From assembly GCA_963693365.1 (NCBI GenBank), contig CAVNZM010000017.1, positions 2,542,001-2,606,000 of the forward strand: 64,000 bases of DNA. The letters are read 5' to 3'. The DNA comes from Amoebidium appalachense. Its lineage: Eukaryota; Ichthyosporea. Numbering within the stretch: the stretch's first letter is position 1; every line of letters starts with the position of its first letter. Both the position numbers and the translations under genes were made by a program. The notes beneath the pieces were generated by a model, which saw only the letters and a list, made by a program, of their open reading frames with translations, made no database searches and was not told the origin of the DNA. Shown here piece after piece: positions 12,800-26,516 of this stretch.

Positions 12800-13597
12800 T
12801 ACCGAGAACCCACATGCAACACCCAAGTTGATCTTTGTGTAAACTTTCATGCCATGAGTGTACCTTTCTCTCTATACTCCGTGCTGAAGGCCCCCCCCCC
12901 CCCCCCCCCCCCCTCCATCGCACCCTCCCGTCAGACTTCCTTTTTTCTTACAAAAAGAATGTCTACACTTTTGAACTCACAACCCTCCTGACGTCCGTTA
13001 GGTAGCCGGGGGAATTTAGCCCCCTTATCATGAAAAGCAATGTGTGGGTGGTGGCATGGCTGAAGGTTGGGGAAGAGATAAATGAAATTGTGCTTGTGGG
13101 GAAGGGGGGGGGGGGGGGGGGGGGGGGAGGGGGGGAGGGAGAGGGGAAGCCGGGAGAGATAAAGAGAGCGGGGTGGGGAGGGGCGGGGGAAGAAGGGAGA
13201 AGGGGGGGGAGAGGGGAGCGCGAGGGGAGGGGGGGAAGAAGGAGAGAAGGGGAAGGGGCATAGAAAGCTATGTTAACGTAGTTTACAAAAAGTTGTCGTT
13301 TCTTGCCCCTCGTCTTCACACTTCTCAAATCACTCACCTTTTATGGGCAGGTAGGGTTACTTCAGTGCGAGAATCCAGTTCCAAGCTATACTTCATTGAC
13401 GTTATGCAGGGTGAGTGCCTAACCCCTCCCCCCCCCCCCCCCCCCCCCCTCGCCCGTCCGGCCTCTGGCATACGCACACACACACGCACACACGCACCGA
13501 CCCGCGCACGCACACGCACACGGTACGGCACACACACACACAAAAAATGTGTTGTCCGTAGTGAATATGTAGCTCATACTCCATAACATTTTTATTC

Positions 13598-13655
<58 letters not shown>

Positions 13656-13949
13656 ACACACACATACAAACACACTTCTTCTAGGACTGTCTCCCCCCCG
13701 TTCTTTTTTTTTTTTTTTTTTTTTTTCTATAGGGGGGATGGAGGGGGGAGAAGGGGGTGGGGGGGGGCAGGGAGGGAGTTGGGACGGGGTACTTGTATGC
13801 AACGCTCCCCCCCCCCCCCCCCCCCCCTTATGCTGCATACTTGATTGTTTGCTTTTGCCCTGTATCCTACACCGTGTTCCGCATTCTACCCCCCTCCTCC
13901 CCGCGGTCCCCCCATGCCTGTGGACTCCTCGACGTTTCCCACAATTATC

Positions 13950-13986
<37 letters not shown>

Positions 13987-16109
13987 ACTCCTCCATGCCC
14001 CCCCCTTTTCCTTTTTGGTTGTTTGGGGGGGGTGGGGGGGGGTGGGGGTGGGAGGGCGGGAGGGGGGGTTGATGCTGTTGTGTGTGCGTGTGGCACGCAC
14101 CGTGCGGTAGTTGTTTTTTATGGAGGGAGGGAGAGGGGGGGGGGGGGGGGGGGAGGAATTGATATACCATGTCGGTGTCAGGAAGTTGTTACGAATCGGT
14201 GCAGATTTTCGTTTTAAAAATATTATTATTAATATCATCATCATTTTTCTTTTCTTTTCTTTTTTTTTTTTTTTCGGTCCCCCGGGGGGGGGGGGGGGGG
14301 GGGGGGGGGGAGGGGGGAGGGGGGAGGGGGGGGGGAGGGGGGGATGTAACATACTATATTGGTGTCAAGCAACTAATATGATTGGTGCAGACGGCAAGCA
14401 CATTCAGGTGGTGGCCTCGAGACAGCGATTTGAAGACCAAGAGCACTTCCGGCTAATGACGTCAACAATAAGAAGGGGCGATATTGTGGGTGCGTATCAG
14501 CATCCCCAACTTGCCCCCCTCCCCCTCCCCTCCCAAAAAAAAAAAAAAAAACAAAAAAAAACTGGCGCACCTGCAAATCCCCCCCCCCCCCCCCCCCCCC
14601 CCCCAACTTTCCCCTTCACTATACAGTATCCGTCGGCACATCAATACAAGTGTACACCCGCCAACCAAGTGAACCTGATGAGCTGATAATAAGTGCAACT
14701 TCAGCAGATTAAGTATCATACCATAGGGACACACATGGGGTTTTCTTCCCAAATTACCATATGTATATACATAATATGTCACGTTTCACATTTATAATCA
14801 GCAATACCAAATCGGGCTTTATTTATATGTGCTTATATATACAATGTATAGCACTTCATCTCATGCATTCTAACCTTCCACAGAGTTCCACGGGCATGCT
14901 GGCCGCACCAAAGTAGGGGAGCTGTCTTTGTTCATCAAAGATCTTCGCCTATTGGCGCCTTGCCAACACGATCTGCCCAAGCTGAATACACTAACGAATG
15001 TGGTATGTTTTTGACCCCCCCCCCCCCCCCCCCCCAGCACACACACACATACACACACACACACGCGCGCGCGCGCGCGCGCACAGCGTGCCTGCACTCT
15101 GTTCTTGCTCTTGCCCCTATGTGCTCCGTACTATGAGCAACCCTGGCGAAACCCCTCCCCCCGTCCCCCCCCCCCCCCCCTCACCGGCTTGCCCCTCCCT
15201 CTCTCCTTCCTCGTCTCCTTTGATTCCATACCAAGGTGCTCGGCACAAATTTGTTGTTTACTCATATTTCCACAATCATGGGGATACAAATTGATAGTCT
15301 TGCGAATGTTCGATAAGACGAACAAGCAAAATAACTATCCCAGTACGTAAAGCTCCCCCCTTCCTCCCTCGGGGGGAGGGGGGGGCTTGTTCTCCACGGG
15401 CTCTTTAGTTCAAGTTGATTGACCCTCAGGCACAATAAACATTACACAAAGTGCATCATTTTGCTCTTTTTTTTTGTTTATTTCGTTTCCTTGGTGGGAT
15501 GGGTGCCCTTTGAAACACGACGGTGAAGGACAATGCGTTATGAACAAAACGAAGAAAATACGAGCAGTTTTTTTTTTTTTTTTTTTTTTTTTTTTGTCCG
15601 ATGAGGTTGGTGTGTATATGTTGCCTGATTTCGTTTTTTTTTTTGCAGGAAACGCGGTTTCGGCAGCGGTACCTTGACCTGTTGGTCAACACGGAGTCTA
15701 GGGAGGCCATCATCATGAGGGCAAAGGTGTGTCCTGATCTTGGTTTCGCGCGTTGAAAGTGATGGTGGTTTTCGGTAATATTTTATTTTGCTCGTTGAAA
15801 GCGATGGTTTTGGGTTATAATTTATTAGTTTTTATTTATTTTTTAGTGTATTTTATTTACTTTTTTTTTTTCCCCTGCTATTCCTCGCGCCTTTCTCTGT
15901 TTCTTAGCTTGGTTATCCCTTCTTCCTTCCTGCTATATTAAGTTGTATCTCCTTCCTTTCTTCCGTCTTCATATGATTTTTTCCCCGTGTAGTTAGGAGG
16001 TTGACATGGAAACTGGGAGCATGTACACATTTCCTCCTCCCTCCTCTGCTTTGCCCTCTCTATGTGCATGTGTGTTTTGGGCGTCATTGCATGTAATCCC
16101 CCCCCCCAC

Positions 16110-16141
<32 letters not shown>

Positions 16142-16595
16142 AAAAAGAAAAGAAAAAGAATGTAATAATAAAAAACAGGAGGGGGGGGGGGGGGGGGGGA
16201 TGGATATATTTTACACCTTTAAGTGTACCTCATATGACGACAATTTTTCCTGAACTTTCTGTATATCTTGTTCCTGGAGTGTGATCAGTTGCATAGTCGT
16301 TTTCTGTTGAAATCCTAAGAAAACAGCAACTGATGTATATCTGCCTCTCTGCATATCCCCCCCCAACTGCTGGGAATACGCCGCATACAATTTGCTAATA
16401 ACTGATACTTATCTCCCCCTCCGTATATCTCCCTTGTACAGTTGCTCCAGCACCTTCGATCCTTCCTTGACAGCCGCGGGTTTCTAGAGGTGGAGACACC
16501 AATCCTAGCCAAGCAGGTAACGTTACCCAACGTTACCTGCAGTGCACATTGGGAGAAATAGTCTTGGAAAGAAAATGTTGCCCCCCCCCTCCCCC

Positions 16596-16626
<31 letters not shown>

Positions 16627-17266
16627 ACACACACACCTCACACCCTCTCTTTCGGTTTTTTTTTTGGGGAGAGGATGGTGATGGAAAGAGAGGGGAAGAG
16701 GTGGGGATGGGGTTGGGTGGGTGGGAGGGGGAGGGGGGGAGGGGAAGGATGACACACTTGTCGGACGGCAATCTGGCACGGACGAGTAAATAGTACACCT
16801 AGTTTATATTTTTAGTAGAAAATACCATGTAGTGACAGGAAGATACATGGACGGTTGCTCATGTACAGGTGTGTGCGGTTTATGCTCACATTTCGTAGAA
16901 TGGTGTGTGTGTGCCTGCCTGCCTGCCTGCCTGGGTGTGTGTGTTTGTCCGTGTGTGCTCACCGGGTATTGTTATGGGTTCACAGGCGGGCGGGGCCAAT
17001 GCCAGGCCGTTCACGACACAATCCAATGCCATGCACACGGAGTTTCTCCTACGTATTGCACCGGAACTCTATCTCAAGGTACTGCTTGCATTCTTTTTTT
17101 TTTGCTTTATGCCATGCCACTTCTTATTCACTGCAGTATCTTACGTTTGTCTATCTACTAATATTATGAAAACTTTAGGTGGTATATAATCCTTAATGGG
17201 GTCCATTAATTAGTCGGGATGGCGGATGGGCACAGAAACAGATACTATTTGTCTATGAATTTCATA

Positions 17267-17315
<49 letters not shown>

Positions 17316-17354
17316 ACAAAAAAAAAAAAAGAAAAGAAAAAAGTAAAAGAAAAC

Positions 17355-17408
<54 letters not shown>

Positions 17409-17716
17409 AAGAAAGAAAGAAAGAGGGGAAAAAAAAAGGAAACCATTGCGATTACTCCGAGCTGTAGATATTTAACCTTTTGTAGAGTTTTGCCACTCTT
17501 ACAGTATGAAGTACCACTTTCATACAGGTCCTGTAGTTGTTTGACTGTATGCTTAGTTATGTGCATAGTTAACATATTTCACTAAGCACGTGTGCGTATA
17601 CACCTTTCTACCCACACCAAACAAGCACACACACCCCGGTTAGACATGTCAGCATATACACTTTATACCCACTAAGCGCGTGACACGAGCAATGCACTCA
17701 TTACGGTACACACACG

Positions 17717-17790
<74 letters not shown>

Positions 17791-18671
17791 CGCACACACA
17801 CACAATTTACCTCTTGCCTCCCCCTCCCTCCCTCCCTCCCTCCCCCCCCCCCCTCCCCCCCCCCCCCCCCCTCTCCTTCCCCCCCCCTCCCCCCTTCCCC
17901 CTTCCTCCCCCCCCTCCCCCCCTTCCCTCCTCCCTCCCGTACTTAAGCAAGTAGTAAACTCACTGTTTGCACACAGCAATTGGTGATTGGTGGATTGGAA
18001 CGCGTCTACGAGATTGGCAAACAGTTTCGCAATGAAGGTGGGTGGGAGTTTTCACACATGAATGTGCGGGAAGTGGTTTTGGAGAAGGTGCTTATGTTAG
18101 TGCCACGTGCATGCCTGTGCACTTACTTTCAGTTGTGCACCCGTGTGCACATGTGTACGTGTGCGTGTGTGCATGTGTGTGGGTGTGTGCATGTGTGTGT
18201 GTGTGTGTGCATGTGTGTGTGTGTGTGCATGTGTGTTTACTTGCAAATGTGCAAATGTGTGTGTGCATGTGTGTGGGTGTGTGCATGTGTGTGTGTGTGT
18301 GCATGTGTGTGTGTGTGTGGCATGTGCATGTGCATGTGCATGTACAAGCATGTGGGTATTCGAGTGCTTGTGTGGGTATGAGGTTTACGTGCATATGTGC
18401 CTGTGCGTGAGAGTGCGAAGGGGCGATTTGCATGTGTGTTCATGTTTGGTTGTTGGTGTTGCCATGGCCTAACAAAATCCGAAATCTGAATCCGAAAATC
18501 CAAAAATCCTGACAAAAAATTAATATGCAACATACATAACAGGAATCGACCGTACACATAACCCCGAGTTCACCACGTGTGAGTTCTACATGGCCTATGG
18601 GGACTTCAATAACATCGTCAATATGACCGAGACCTTCCTCTCTGATATCCTACCGTTTATTTCCTGTGTGT

Positions 18672-18744
<73 letters not shown>

Positions 18745-19082
18745 CACACACACGTGTTCGTGTGCGCATGTGTTTGTGTATGAATGCACGTATGTAAGTA
18801 TGTATATATGTATGGATATCTTCTATACACATCTACACAATCACATGTATGTGTTTGCACCTTAACCACACACACAGCTCGTTCAGAAGCTTCATGGTCG
18901 TCAGCAGGTGACAGTTAAGGGGCGCACACAGGGAGCAGAGCACACGATCGATTTCAGCCCCCCATTCCAACGCATATCCGTGATGGAAGAGTTGGAAAAG
19001 AGGCTGGGTCATTCCTTGGCACTGACCGAACGAGGTGTTTGTGGGTGGGTGGGTGGGTGGGTGGGTGGGTGGGTGTGTGTGT

Positions 19083-19128
<46 letters not shown>

Positions 19129-19244
19129 GGGGGGGGGAGGGGGGAGGGTGGGGGCGGGGAAGGGAGAGGGGGTAGTGTGTGTGGGTGTGTATGTGTGTTT
19201 AGGGGGGGTGGGGGAGGAAGAGGGCGAGCAGGGGGGACCGGTGT

Positions 19245-19275
<31 letters not shown>

Positions 19276-19484
19276 GAAGGGAGAGGGGGGGGGAGCAGGG
19301 GAGGGGAGGGGGGTAGTACGTGTGTGTGGGGGGGGGGGGGGGGAGGGGTTGTGTGTGTGTGTGTGTGTGTGTAGGTGGTTTGGTGTGTGTGTGTGTGTGT
19401 GCATGTGTGCATGCGCACGCCCTCGTGTGAATGTGTGTTAGAGGGTGTGGGTCTGGGTATGTGGGTACGGATGAGCAGGTGTGT

Positions 19485-19559
<75 letters not shown>

Positions 19560-20218
19560 CGTGTGTGTGTGGCATGTTTTGTGGGTGCATAGTGGGGAGG
19601 AGTGGGATGTTTGATCAGAGGGAAATGTTGGGTGCCCAAATGTCTGCGGGCTATGTGTACGGTGACAGGTTATTCATGATAAAGAGGGAAGGTGGAATAG
19701 GGAAGCAGATGGTCGGGGCAGACAATGCAGGCAGATTTAACAACCCCCCCCCCCCTCCCTCCCCCTCCTCCTCCCCCTCCTGCCCCACGTTACCTACCAC
19801 CCCATGGCCTGGATGTTGTACTTTGTTCGAGTGCCTTGTGCTTGTCCAATTGCTTCCGTTTCTGTATTGTGCCTTTGCTTTTGTGGTTTTGTTGTCGTTG
19901 CTTCCACGTTTCTCTCCCGGCGGCACCTCGTGCACCGTAAAATACCTCCCCCTTTTTTTTCGCGCTCTTAACAAATACTACCCCCCCCCTCCCCCCTTTT
20001 TTTTTCTTCTTCTTTTCTTTTTTTCCTCCCCAGGACTCCGTGAACGGCTAGCATCAGCATGCAGCAAACACCGCCTGGGCCCATCAGACAACTGCAGTGA
20101 AACGATGCTACTGGATAGACTACTATCCCACTTCGTGGAGCCTCTGTGCGTGCAACCTACCTTCCTAGTGGATTTCCCTCAGATTCTTTCTCCACTTGCA
20201 AAGGAACACCCTACGCAG

Positions 20219-20250
<32 letters not shown>

Positions 20251-20651
20251 TTGTGGGAGGAGGAGAGGGGAGGGGGGAGGTGAGAAAGGGGTTGGGGGGG
20301 GGGGGGAGGGGGGGAGCAAGAAAGCGGTACGTGTGTGGGGAAGGGACGGAGGAAAGAGAGGGGGGGGGGGAGGGATGGAGAGAGAGAGACAGGAGAAGAG
20401 AGAGAGAGGGTGTGTGTGTCTGTGTGTGTGTGTGTGTGGCGGTGGTGGTGGTGGTGGTGGGGGAGGGATTGGGGGGGGATAAGGGAGAAGGGTAGGGAAG
20501 TGATGGGAACTTCACACCGGTTGAAATCGAACGTGAAAGTCACCAGGGGCGCAGTGGTGGTGGCCTGAGGGGAGAGTAGAATATTTAGAAATACGATACC
20601 CTAAGGGGTTTGTTGTTGCGCTAACCCCGTTGTTCTTATCTTTCTTCCTCT

Positions 20652-20691
<40 letters not shown>

Positions 20692-20948
20692 TTTTCTTTT
20701 TGTGTGTGTGTGTGTGCTCTAGCTTCTTTTTTCTTCTCTATTCTTCCTTTTCTTTCTTTCTTTTTTTTATATTTATTTTCTTTCCCTTCCTTTCCTTTTC
20801 TTCTCCTTTTTTTCCCCTATACAGGCCGGGCTTACCCAACGGTTTGAGCTGTATGTTGCTGGCTGGGAGCTGTGCAATGCCTATGCGGAGCTGAACGATC
20901 CTGAGGAGCAGAGGGCTAGATTTGAGGCACAGGCTCACGTATGCTTGC

Positions 20949-20987
<39 letters not shown>

Positions 20988-21109
20988 TTCCCAAAACTCT
21001 GCCAATGATGCATACTCTGTGAGTTCCGTGCTAATATTTGCATTTTGAACCTATAGTTCCGCGCCAAATTTTGGATTTTAGACATGTAGTTCATACGCGA
21101 TACATTCTT

Positions 21110-21165
<56 letters not shown>

Positions 21166-21269
21166 AAAAAGAAAAAAGAAAAGAAAAAAAAAAAAACTCG
21201 TTCTCTACTCACGTATATACACCGTCCCTCAGCCCTTCCATCGCACATACGTAGTGTTTCCAACCCCTC

Positions 21270-21322
<53 letters not shown>

Positions 21323-21944
21323 ACACACACAAAAACAAACAGACAAAAAAAAAAAAACTATCCTCCTTTTTCACCCTGTGCATAAGCTCTGCCACCTCTG
21401 ACTTTCCAAGAACCATTCGTGTTCAGCGATACTTGGAGGTGGTTAGGATTGTCTCTGCTACACATTCTCTTTCGTTAAAAACTGACGAAGTTGCATATTC
21501 TTTGTTCTGTTGCTACCATAAAACTAAAAAAGAAGTAGGAATATCGGTTCAACTTGAGACGTGTCATGTGAGCGCACATATTTTTTTATTTTTTTTTTTG
21601 GCAATGAAATTCATTCAGATTAGGGCATCAGAGAGGGCCTATAATGGACATGTCGACATATAGCACAATCACCAAAGACACAACAAGATAGTCTCTGAGA
21701 TAGCTTCACCGGATATTCAACGAGATATACCAAATCACGAAAAGTCAACCGTAGCGCTTCTACCCTCTCGAGCCAAACTATTCATCATTTGAAGTGTGTA
21801 GCATACAGTAACGTAGCTAACAGCACACACACCCACACCCGCCCAACTCCCTCTCGTTTCCAGCACCCTACATAGATATGCTAGCGTGCGCGCGCACACG
21901 CACCCACGCCCACGTACACACACACACACACATACACATGCGCG

Positions 21945-21992
<48 letters not shown>

Positions 21993-22148
21993 CACACGCA
22001 CACGTACACGTACACAGGCACGCACACAAGGTGATGCCGAAGCACAGATTTTGGACGAAGATTTCTGCAAAGCCCTTGAATACGGCCTCCCCCCCACAGC
22101 AGGTTCGTGTAACCTTTTCTGCTCTTATGCCAGCCTTTTTTCTACCCT

Positions 22149-22198
<50 letters not shown>

Positions 22199-22365
22199 CC
22201 TTCCTCCCTCCCTCCCTCCTTGCTCCCTTTCCCAAAAGGTCTCTAAGGAAGCACAGGTTTGAATACGAGTAATAGTGTATGCGGAAGGCAAATAAAAGGG
22301 TTGCAAAATTGTCTCTTCCCATCCCTGGGGTTTTTTCTTGTGCAAGCTGACATACTAACTTACCC

Positions 22366-22402
<37 letters not shown>

Positions 22403-22532
22403 ACCACCACCACCACCACCACCAACACACACACACGCACACACACACACATACACACACACACACGCACACACACATACACACACACACCCCAACACAC
22501 ACCAACACACACCAACACACACACAACACAAC

Positions 22533-22565
<33 letters not shown>

Positions 22566-22649
22566 ACACACACACACCCATCCTCCCCCCTCCCTCCCTC
22601 CCTCCCCTCCCCCTCCCCCCCCCCCCCCCCGTACTTTTTGACGCATTCA

Positions 22650-22701
<52 letters not shown>

Positions 22702-22816
22702 ACACATACACACAGGCTGGGGCATGGGTCTTGACCGCCTGCTTATGCTCCTTTCTGGCCACACCCAAATCCGAGAGGTCCTGGCTTTCCCTGTGCTCAA
22801 AGATCGCACATCATAA
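10004..22816 (+). CDS. Lysyl-tRNA synthetase, class II, probable organellar or dual-targeted form (16 coding exons)
   Basis: Charges tRNA-Lys with lysine. Coding exons: 10004-10101, 11161-11242, 12005-12119, 13351-13410, 14391-14489, 14884-15002, 15649-15726, 16442-16516, 16986-17078, 17977-18037, 18543-18644, 18876-19034, 20034-20218, 20825-20938, 22018-22102, 22716-22816. They join in frame to 541 aa plus TAA. Residues 1-33 ([20 protein letters not shown]...) carry basic, serine/threonine and hydrophobic residues with no acidic ones, like a mitochondrial transit peptide. The OB-fold anticodon domain is about 65-195, followed by the class II core: motif 1 around FLEVETPIL (231-239), motif 2 from FRNEG (290) through [12 protein letters not shown], motif 3 [13 protein letters not shown] (509-521), and [11 protein letters not shown] just before it. 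All catalytic motifs are intact. Intron 2 starts with GC (aag|gcaagt). Intron 11 fits an AT-AC U12-type intron. The start ATG follows a possible acceptor (cccacag|aaaatg), so a 5' untranslated exon may exist. Family identity is near certain; a few junctions could shift by codons. Confidence 0.95.
10892..11021 (+). repeat. Poly(C)-tailed short interspersed repeat in LysRS intron 1
   Basis: Reads ttttggatgcacactcttag, then gctatgcaaaatctgcattg, then cgtactctgtaatacaatat, and ends in a C-run of about 24. It matches the order tgcatactcttta / gcactttgcattg / cgtactctgtaacac of the other copies. Confidence 0.7.
11243..12004 (+). other. GC-AG intron (LysRS intron 2)
   Basis: The upstream exon ends in ...AAG GAA AAG and the intron begins gcaagt, the strong consensus needed for a GC donor; it ends cacacag. 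Joining AAG directly to TTT GGG CTG gives [14 protein letters not shown], which fits the N-terminal helix and first strand of LysRS. A nearby GT (aag gca a|gttttg) would throw the downstream exon out of frame. The intron contains a long C-run, a T-run and several G-runs. Confidence 0.75.
12639..12797 (+). repeat. Poly(C)-tailed repeat with (C)n(CA)n tail
   Basis: A short version: ggcattctgcatcgtgttat, then tcgtactgtatgacacattc, aag, a C-run of about 28 and then (CA)n of about 66 bases. It lies in the LysRS intron between exons 3 and 4. Confidence 0.65.
13542..13664 (+). repeat. Poly(C)-tailed repeat with (C)n(CA)n tail, truncated copy
   Basis: Contains aaaatgtgttgtccgtagtg, then tatgtagctcatactccata, acattttta, a C-run of about 43 and (CA)n. 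Only the tail-proximal half of the element is present, as expected if copies are truncated at the end away from the C tail. Confidence 0.65.
18645..18875 (+). other. Probable U12-type AT-AC intron in LysRS
   Basis: The intron would start ATATCCTACC (U12 5' consensus A/G-TATCCTTT; the first seven bases agree) and end in AC before AG CTC. It has CACCTTAAC at 18858-18866, close to the U12 branch site TTCCTTAAC, with the branch A about 10 bases from the 3' end. Using these ends, the protein runs METFLS-type MTETFLSELVQKLHG, which aligns without a gap to the remembered LysRS pattern MTEKMVSGMVKHITG. The only in-phase GT donor (18668) would add seven residues (DILPFISC in place of E). The intron is 231 bases and contains (GT)n of about 70 bases. 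Confidence 0.75.
21003..21155 (+). repeat. Poly(C)-tailed repeat with internal duplication, followed by an A-run
   Basis: Contains gcatactctgtgagttccgt, tgcattttgaacctatagtt, a second related block (tagttcatacgcgatacatt) and a C-run of about 44, then an A-rich stretch. It lies in the LysRS intron between exons 14 and 15. Confidence 0.55.
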
Positions 22817-23545
22817 CGACCCCGCCATCAAATCTCTTAAAGCTTCAACTGTTCTGTATTTGGGTTTTGTTAATTTGGCTGTCAAATGTGCTCTGGCTTT
22901 GAGTATACTGACTGAGTGAATTCAAGATCCCACCATCAAATTTCTTGAAATTTCAACTGTTCTGCATTTAGATTTTGTTAATTTGGCTATCAAATGTGCG
23001 CTAACTTTGAGTATACTGACCGGGTGAATTCAAGGATAGATCACAGCTAGTTCCGCGGATGATTGATCGGAACCACACTTTATATTAACCTTAACCTAAA
23101 CTACGAAATTTATAATTGCAACCTAATTGTGTACGGAAAGTTTCTCTGTTCTATTCCCCCTTTTATTATTTCATATATTTATTTCCCTCCGATAGGTCGA
23201 GGAGTGTATGTGGATATATGCACACACAAGCACACATGCTGGCACCCCAGACATCCCTCTATACCCACCCCTCCATGCACCAACAGTAGAAAGTACACAC
23301 TGTGGAAACGTTATGCCAGCTCAAATCAGAAAAAAAAATGTTTTGTGAGCTTCAATATATAAGTTGTCTTGCATCTTTTTGAAGTATCCTAGCGGCTTTG
23401 AAAACGGCCACACCGTATCATACACCAAACCACACAAATTTCTTGCGCACAGCAAATTGCAACACACATACACACACACACGGAAACACACACACTCGAC
23501 CAGGCCGACAGAGACACACCACCAGAGGATCATTGCACTACCACA

Positions 23546-23585
<40 letters not shown>

Positions 23586-24257
23586 CACACACACGCACAC
23601 ACACACGCACACACCGCGAAGCGCAATCTGGGTTTTGAACGTTTGATCTGAAGCAAACACATGGCAACAGCCTTTATATATCCTTCAACCTTCACATCAG
23701 GGATATGTTCATATCTACACAAGAGGATGTACAAAACATGATCAATTGCTTACCCCAATGACTCGCACGTGCACACTAGAAGTCGATTGAATTCTTTAGG
23801 CATATCATGATCAACCAACGCCTTCCTATCTCACACTATACAATCACCTATATTGTTCGTTATTTATAAATATATCTGTCCATTGGTTCTCCGGTTTTAC
23901 ATTAATAACAGTGTGACGTCTGCGGCTGGTCTGCTGGCATACTCAACAAAGAAAAATATAATGAATCCAGTTTTGCCCCCCCCCCCCCCCCCCCAAACAC
24001 CCGTACACACACAGTGCGCAGACACACAGCCATACCCACCCCCACCCCACCCCACCCACCCACCCCGTAAATGTAGCACGATCGATCTAGCAGAGCGTTG
24101 TGTTCTAGCTTCTTTCCTCCACACCTTAATTGCATTGCACGGCCTCGCCATTTCAAGACGATCATGGCTATAGCCACTAGAACGTGGTGTTCCAACTTCG
24201 ACTCAGCAGAACACAGAGTTCTCACTTCTCAGTAGCAGAACACGGATCACAACGTTC
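22817..24257. other. Convergent intergenic region between LysRS and DnaJ-X
   Basis: Both neighbours end here, so it should hold two 3' ends. No gene seen. A 108-bp unit is tandemly repeated at once after the LysRS stop (see separate entry). Then come AT-rich mixed sequence, (CA)n near 23465-23610, and (CA)/(CCCA) simple sequence with a short C-run around 23976-24065. Confidence 0.7.
22818..23034 (+). repeat. Diverged 108-bp tandem duplication just after the LysRS stop codon
   Basis: Unit 1 starts gaccccgccatcaaatctct two bases after TAA; unit 2 starts gatcccaccatcaaatttct at 22926. Both carry ttcaactgttctg(t/c)attt, ttttgttaatttggct and ctttgagtatactgac, then end in gggtgaattcaag or its variant. 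Probably in the 3' untranslated region. Confidence 0.85.
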
Positions 24258-24489
24258 TCACTTCTTTGCAGCGCTGGGTGATGCCCCTGCATTTGCTGGG
24301 GCCTTACGGGGTGGGCGTGCGCTCTGGAAGATCTTGCCGAGCTTGACCAGACCCTTGGCTCGTGCCTTCTGCTCGTTGCGGTCCACGCTGGAATCGAGAA
24401 CAACCTGCTCTACCACCGTCCTGAGGGTGTGATGTCCGTGTGTGAGTATGTGTGGTTGTGGTTGTGGGTGCCTGAACATGTACGTGTGT

Positions 24490-24531
<42 letters not shown>

Positions 24532-24580
24532 CAGGAGGAGGGAGGGAGGATGGGGCCTGTGGGAGGAGGGGGGGGTATAT

Positions 24581-24620
<40 letters not shown>

Positions 24621-25240
24621 CACGGGACAAGTGAACCATTGAGTCCACGAGCAAGCCAAACCCCCTTCTCCCCCCCCACGTTTTACGATGTGTGCTCCAA
24701 AACCAAACTAAAGCAATAAATAAATAAAATCCGTAAACGGAAAAAAAACAAGTCGAAACAAAAACTCGAATCCTCCGTTGGTTACCTGAGAGCACACAAT
24801 AAAGAAATATATATATTAACTAAATACAGACAAGATTAATCGAACATAAACAAGCTCAGATCCCCCCCTCCCAACCCCCCCCAAAGCCCCCCCCCCTTTT
24901 TTTTTTTTACCTGAGTGTGCTCTCTATGTCCAGCAGACTAACATTCCACAGTGCTGCCACCACATATGGCATGATGGTCTCCGCCTGGCGCTGCTGCTCT
25001 CGGTTCAGGTCTGCCTGGGTGGCACCATCCTTGGCTGCCTCGGCCATCTGCTTGTTCTGGAAACATACATACAAGAGAACAAGGAAAAGGGGAGGGGAGG
25101 GGGGGGAGGGGGGAGGGATGAGGAAGCAAGGAAGGGGGGGGGGGGGGGGGGGGGGGGAGGGGGGGGGGGGGAGGGAGGGAGAGACATTGCATGGCCCGTG
25201 GGGAATCGGAAGGGGGAAAGGTGATGGGGAAAGGGGAAGG

Positions 25241-25271
<31 letters not shown>

Positions 25272-25518
25272 AAGATGGGCAAAAGGAGAGTCAAAAAGGG
25301 GACGGGGGGGGGGAGGGGGGGGGGAGGAGGAGGAGGGAGGGGGGAGGGGGAGGGGGGGGGGGGGGGGGGGGGTAACATCTAATGGATAGAATAAAAAGTG
25401 AAGGCATAACCTTCCCTAACCCATTTCTCAGCCATCCCTCATGCTTTTATGCTTCCCCATAACCCTGATACTCAATGCACCTCACATACCGCTTTGCTTC
25501 GATATATCCCCCCCCCCC

Positions 25519-25549
<31 letters not shown>

Positions 25550-25760
25550 ACCATACTTCCCCCTTTCCCCCACCCTTGCCCCCACTCACCCAACCACACG
25601 CCCACACCCAGTCCCATTCCACCTCCACACACTCACCCCTGCTCCCCTCCAAGAAAGCAGTTTAAGTCATTAAGTCGTTTTTCTAATGGAACATCTGCAT
25701 ACTTGCTCCGCTATTTATGGAAGTGTGCTATACCAAAAAAGCCCCCAGAATAAGGGGGAT

Positions 25761-25796
<36 letters not shown>

Positions 25797-26482
25797 GAGA
25801 GAGAGAGGGGGGGGGGGGGGGGAGGGAGGGAGGGAGGGAGGGAGGGAGGGAAGGATTGAGAGAGAAGAGAGAGAAGATGGGGGGAGGGAAGGGGGGGAGA
25901 GGGGGAGAATCCGTAAGGATTGCAGAAATACTGAGAGAGCCTTAAAAAAGGGGGGGGAGGGGGGGGGGGTCCATATTGCAGAGAAGGGGGGGGGGGTTCT
26001 TTACCTGCATCTCATCCTGCAGCCTTTCGAGCTCAGCAGCAGCCGATGCAGCATTGACCGTCATCTTAACCAGATGGCCCTTGGCCCGCAGTGCGCTGAC
26101 CCGACCCGGAATACCAAGCGGCCCGGAATGGTGCAGGCCCAGGAGCTCTTTGGACTTCTGCTCGTACACGTACCTGTGTACGATGTAAGCGTGTTAAGTT
26201 TTACGTGTGCATACGTGTGAGGGGCGTGCGTGTGTACATGTACACGTGCATGCACGCGTGTATGGGTGGAGGGAGGGAGTAGGATTGAGAAAGCGAGTAT
26301 GTGCGCCTACGGACGTGTGCATGTGGGTGTAGTTGCATAAGCATATATAGTCCCCCCCCCCCCCCCCCCCTTAAACACACGCACATGCCCCTACACATCC
26401 AATATCCTGCAGTACCTGCGATCCCAGACGCAGGACCGCAAACGCACACACCCACAAGAAAAAAACACCCACACACACACCT

Positions 26483-26516
<34 letters not shown>

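Noticed and set aside
18668-18877. Conventional GT-AG version of LysRS intron 11 (donor gtgtgg at 18668)
   Set aside because: It keeps the frame but inserts seven extra residues in a conserved part, and ignores the matching U12 donor and branch site.
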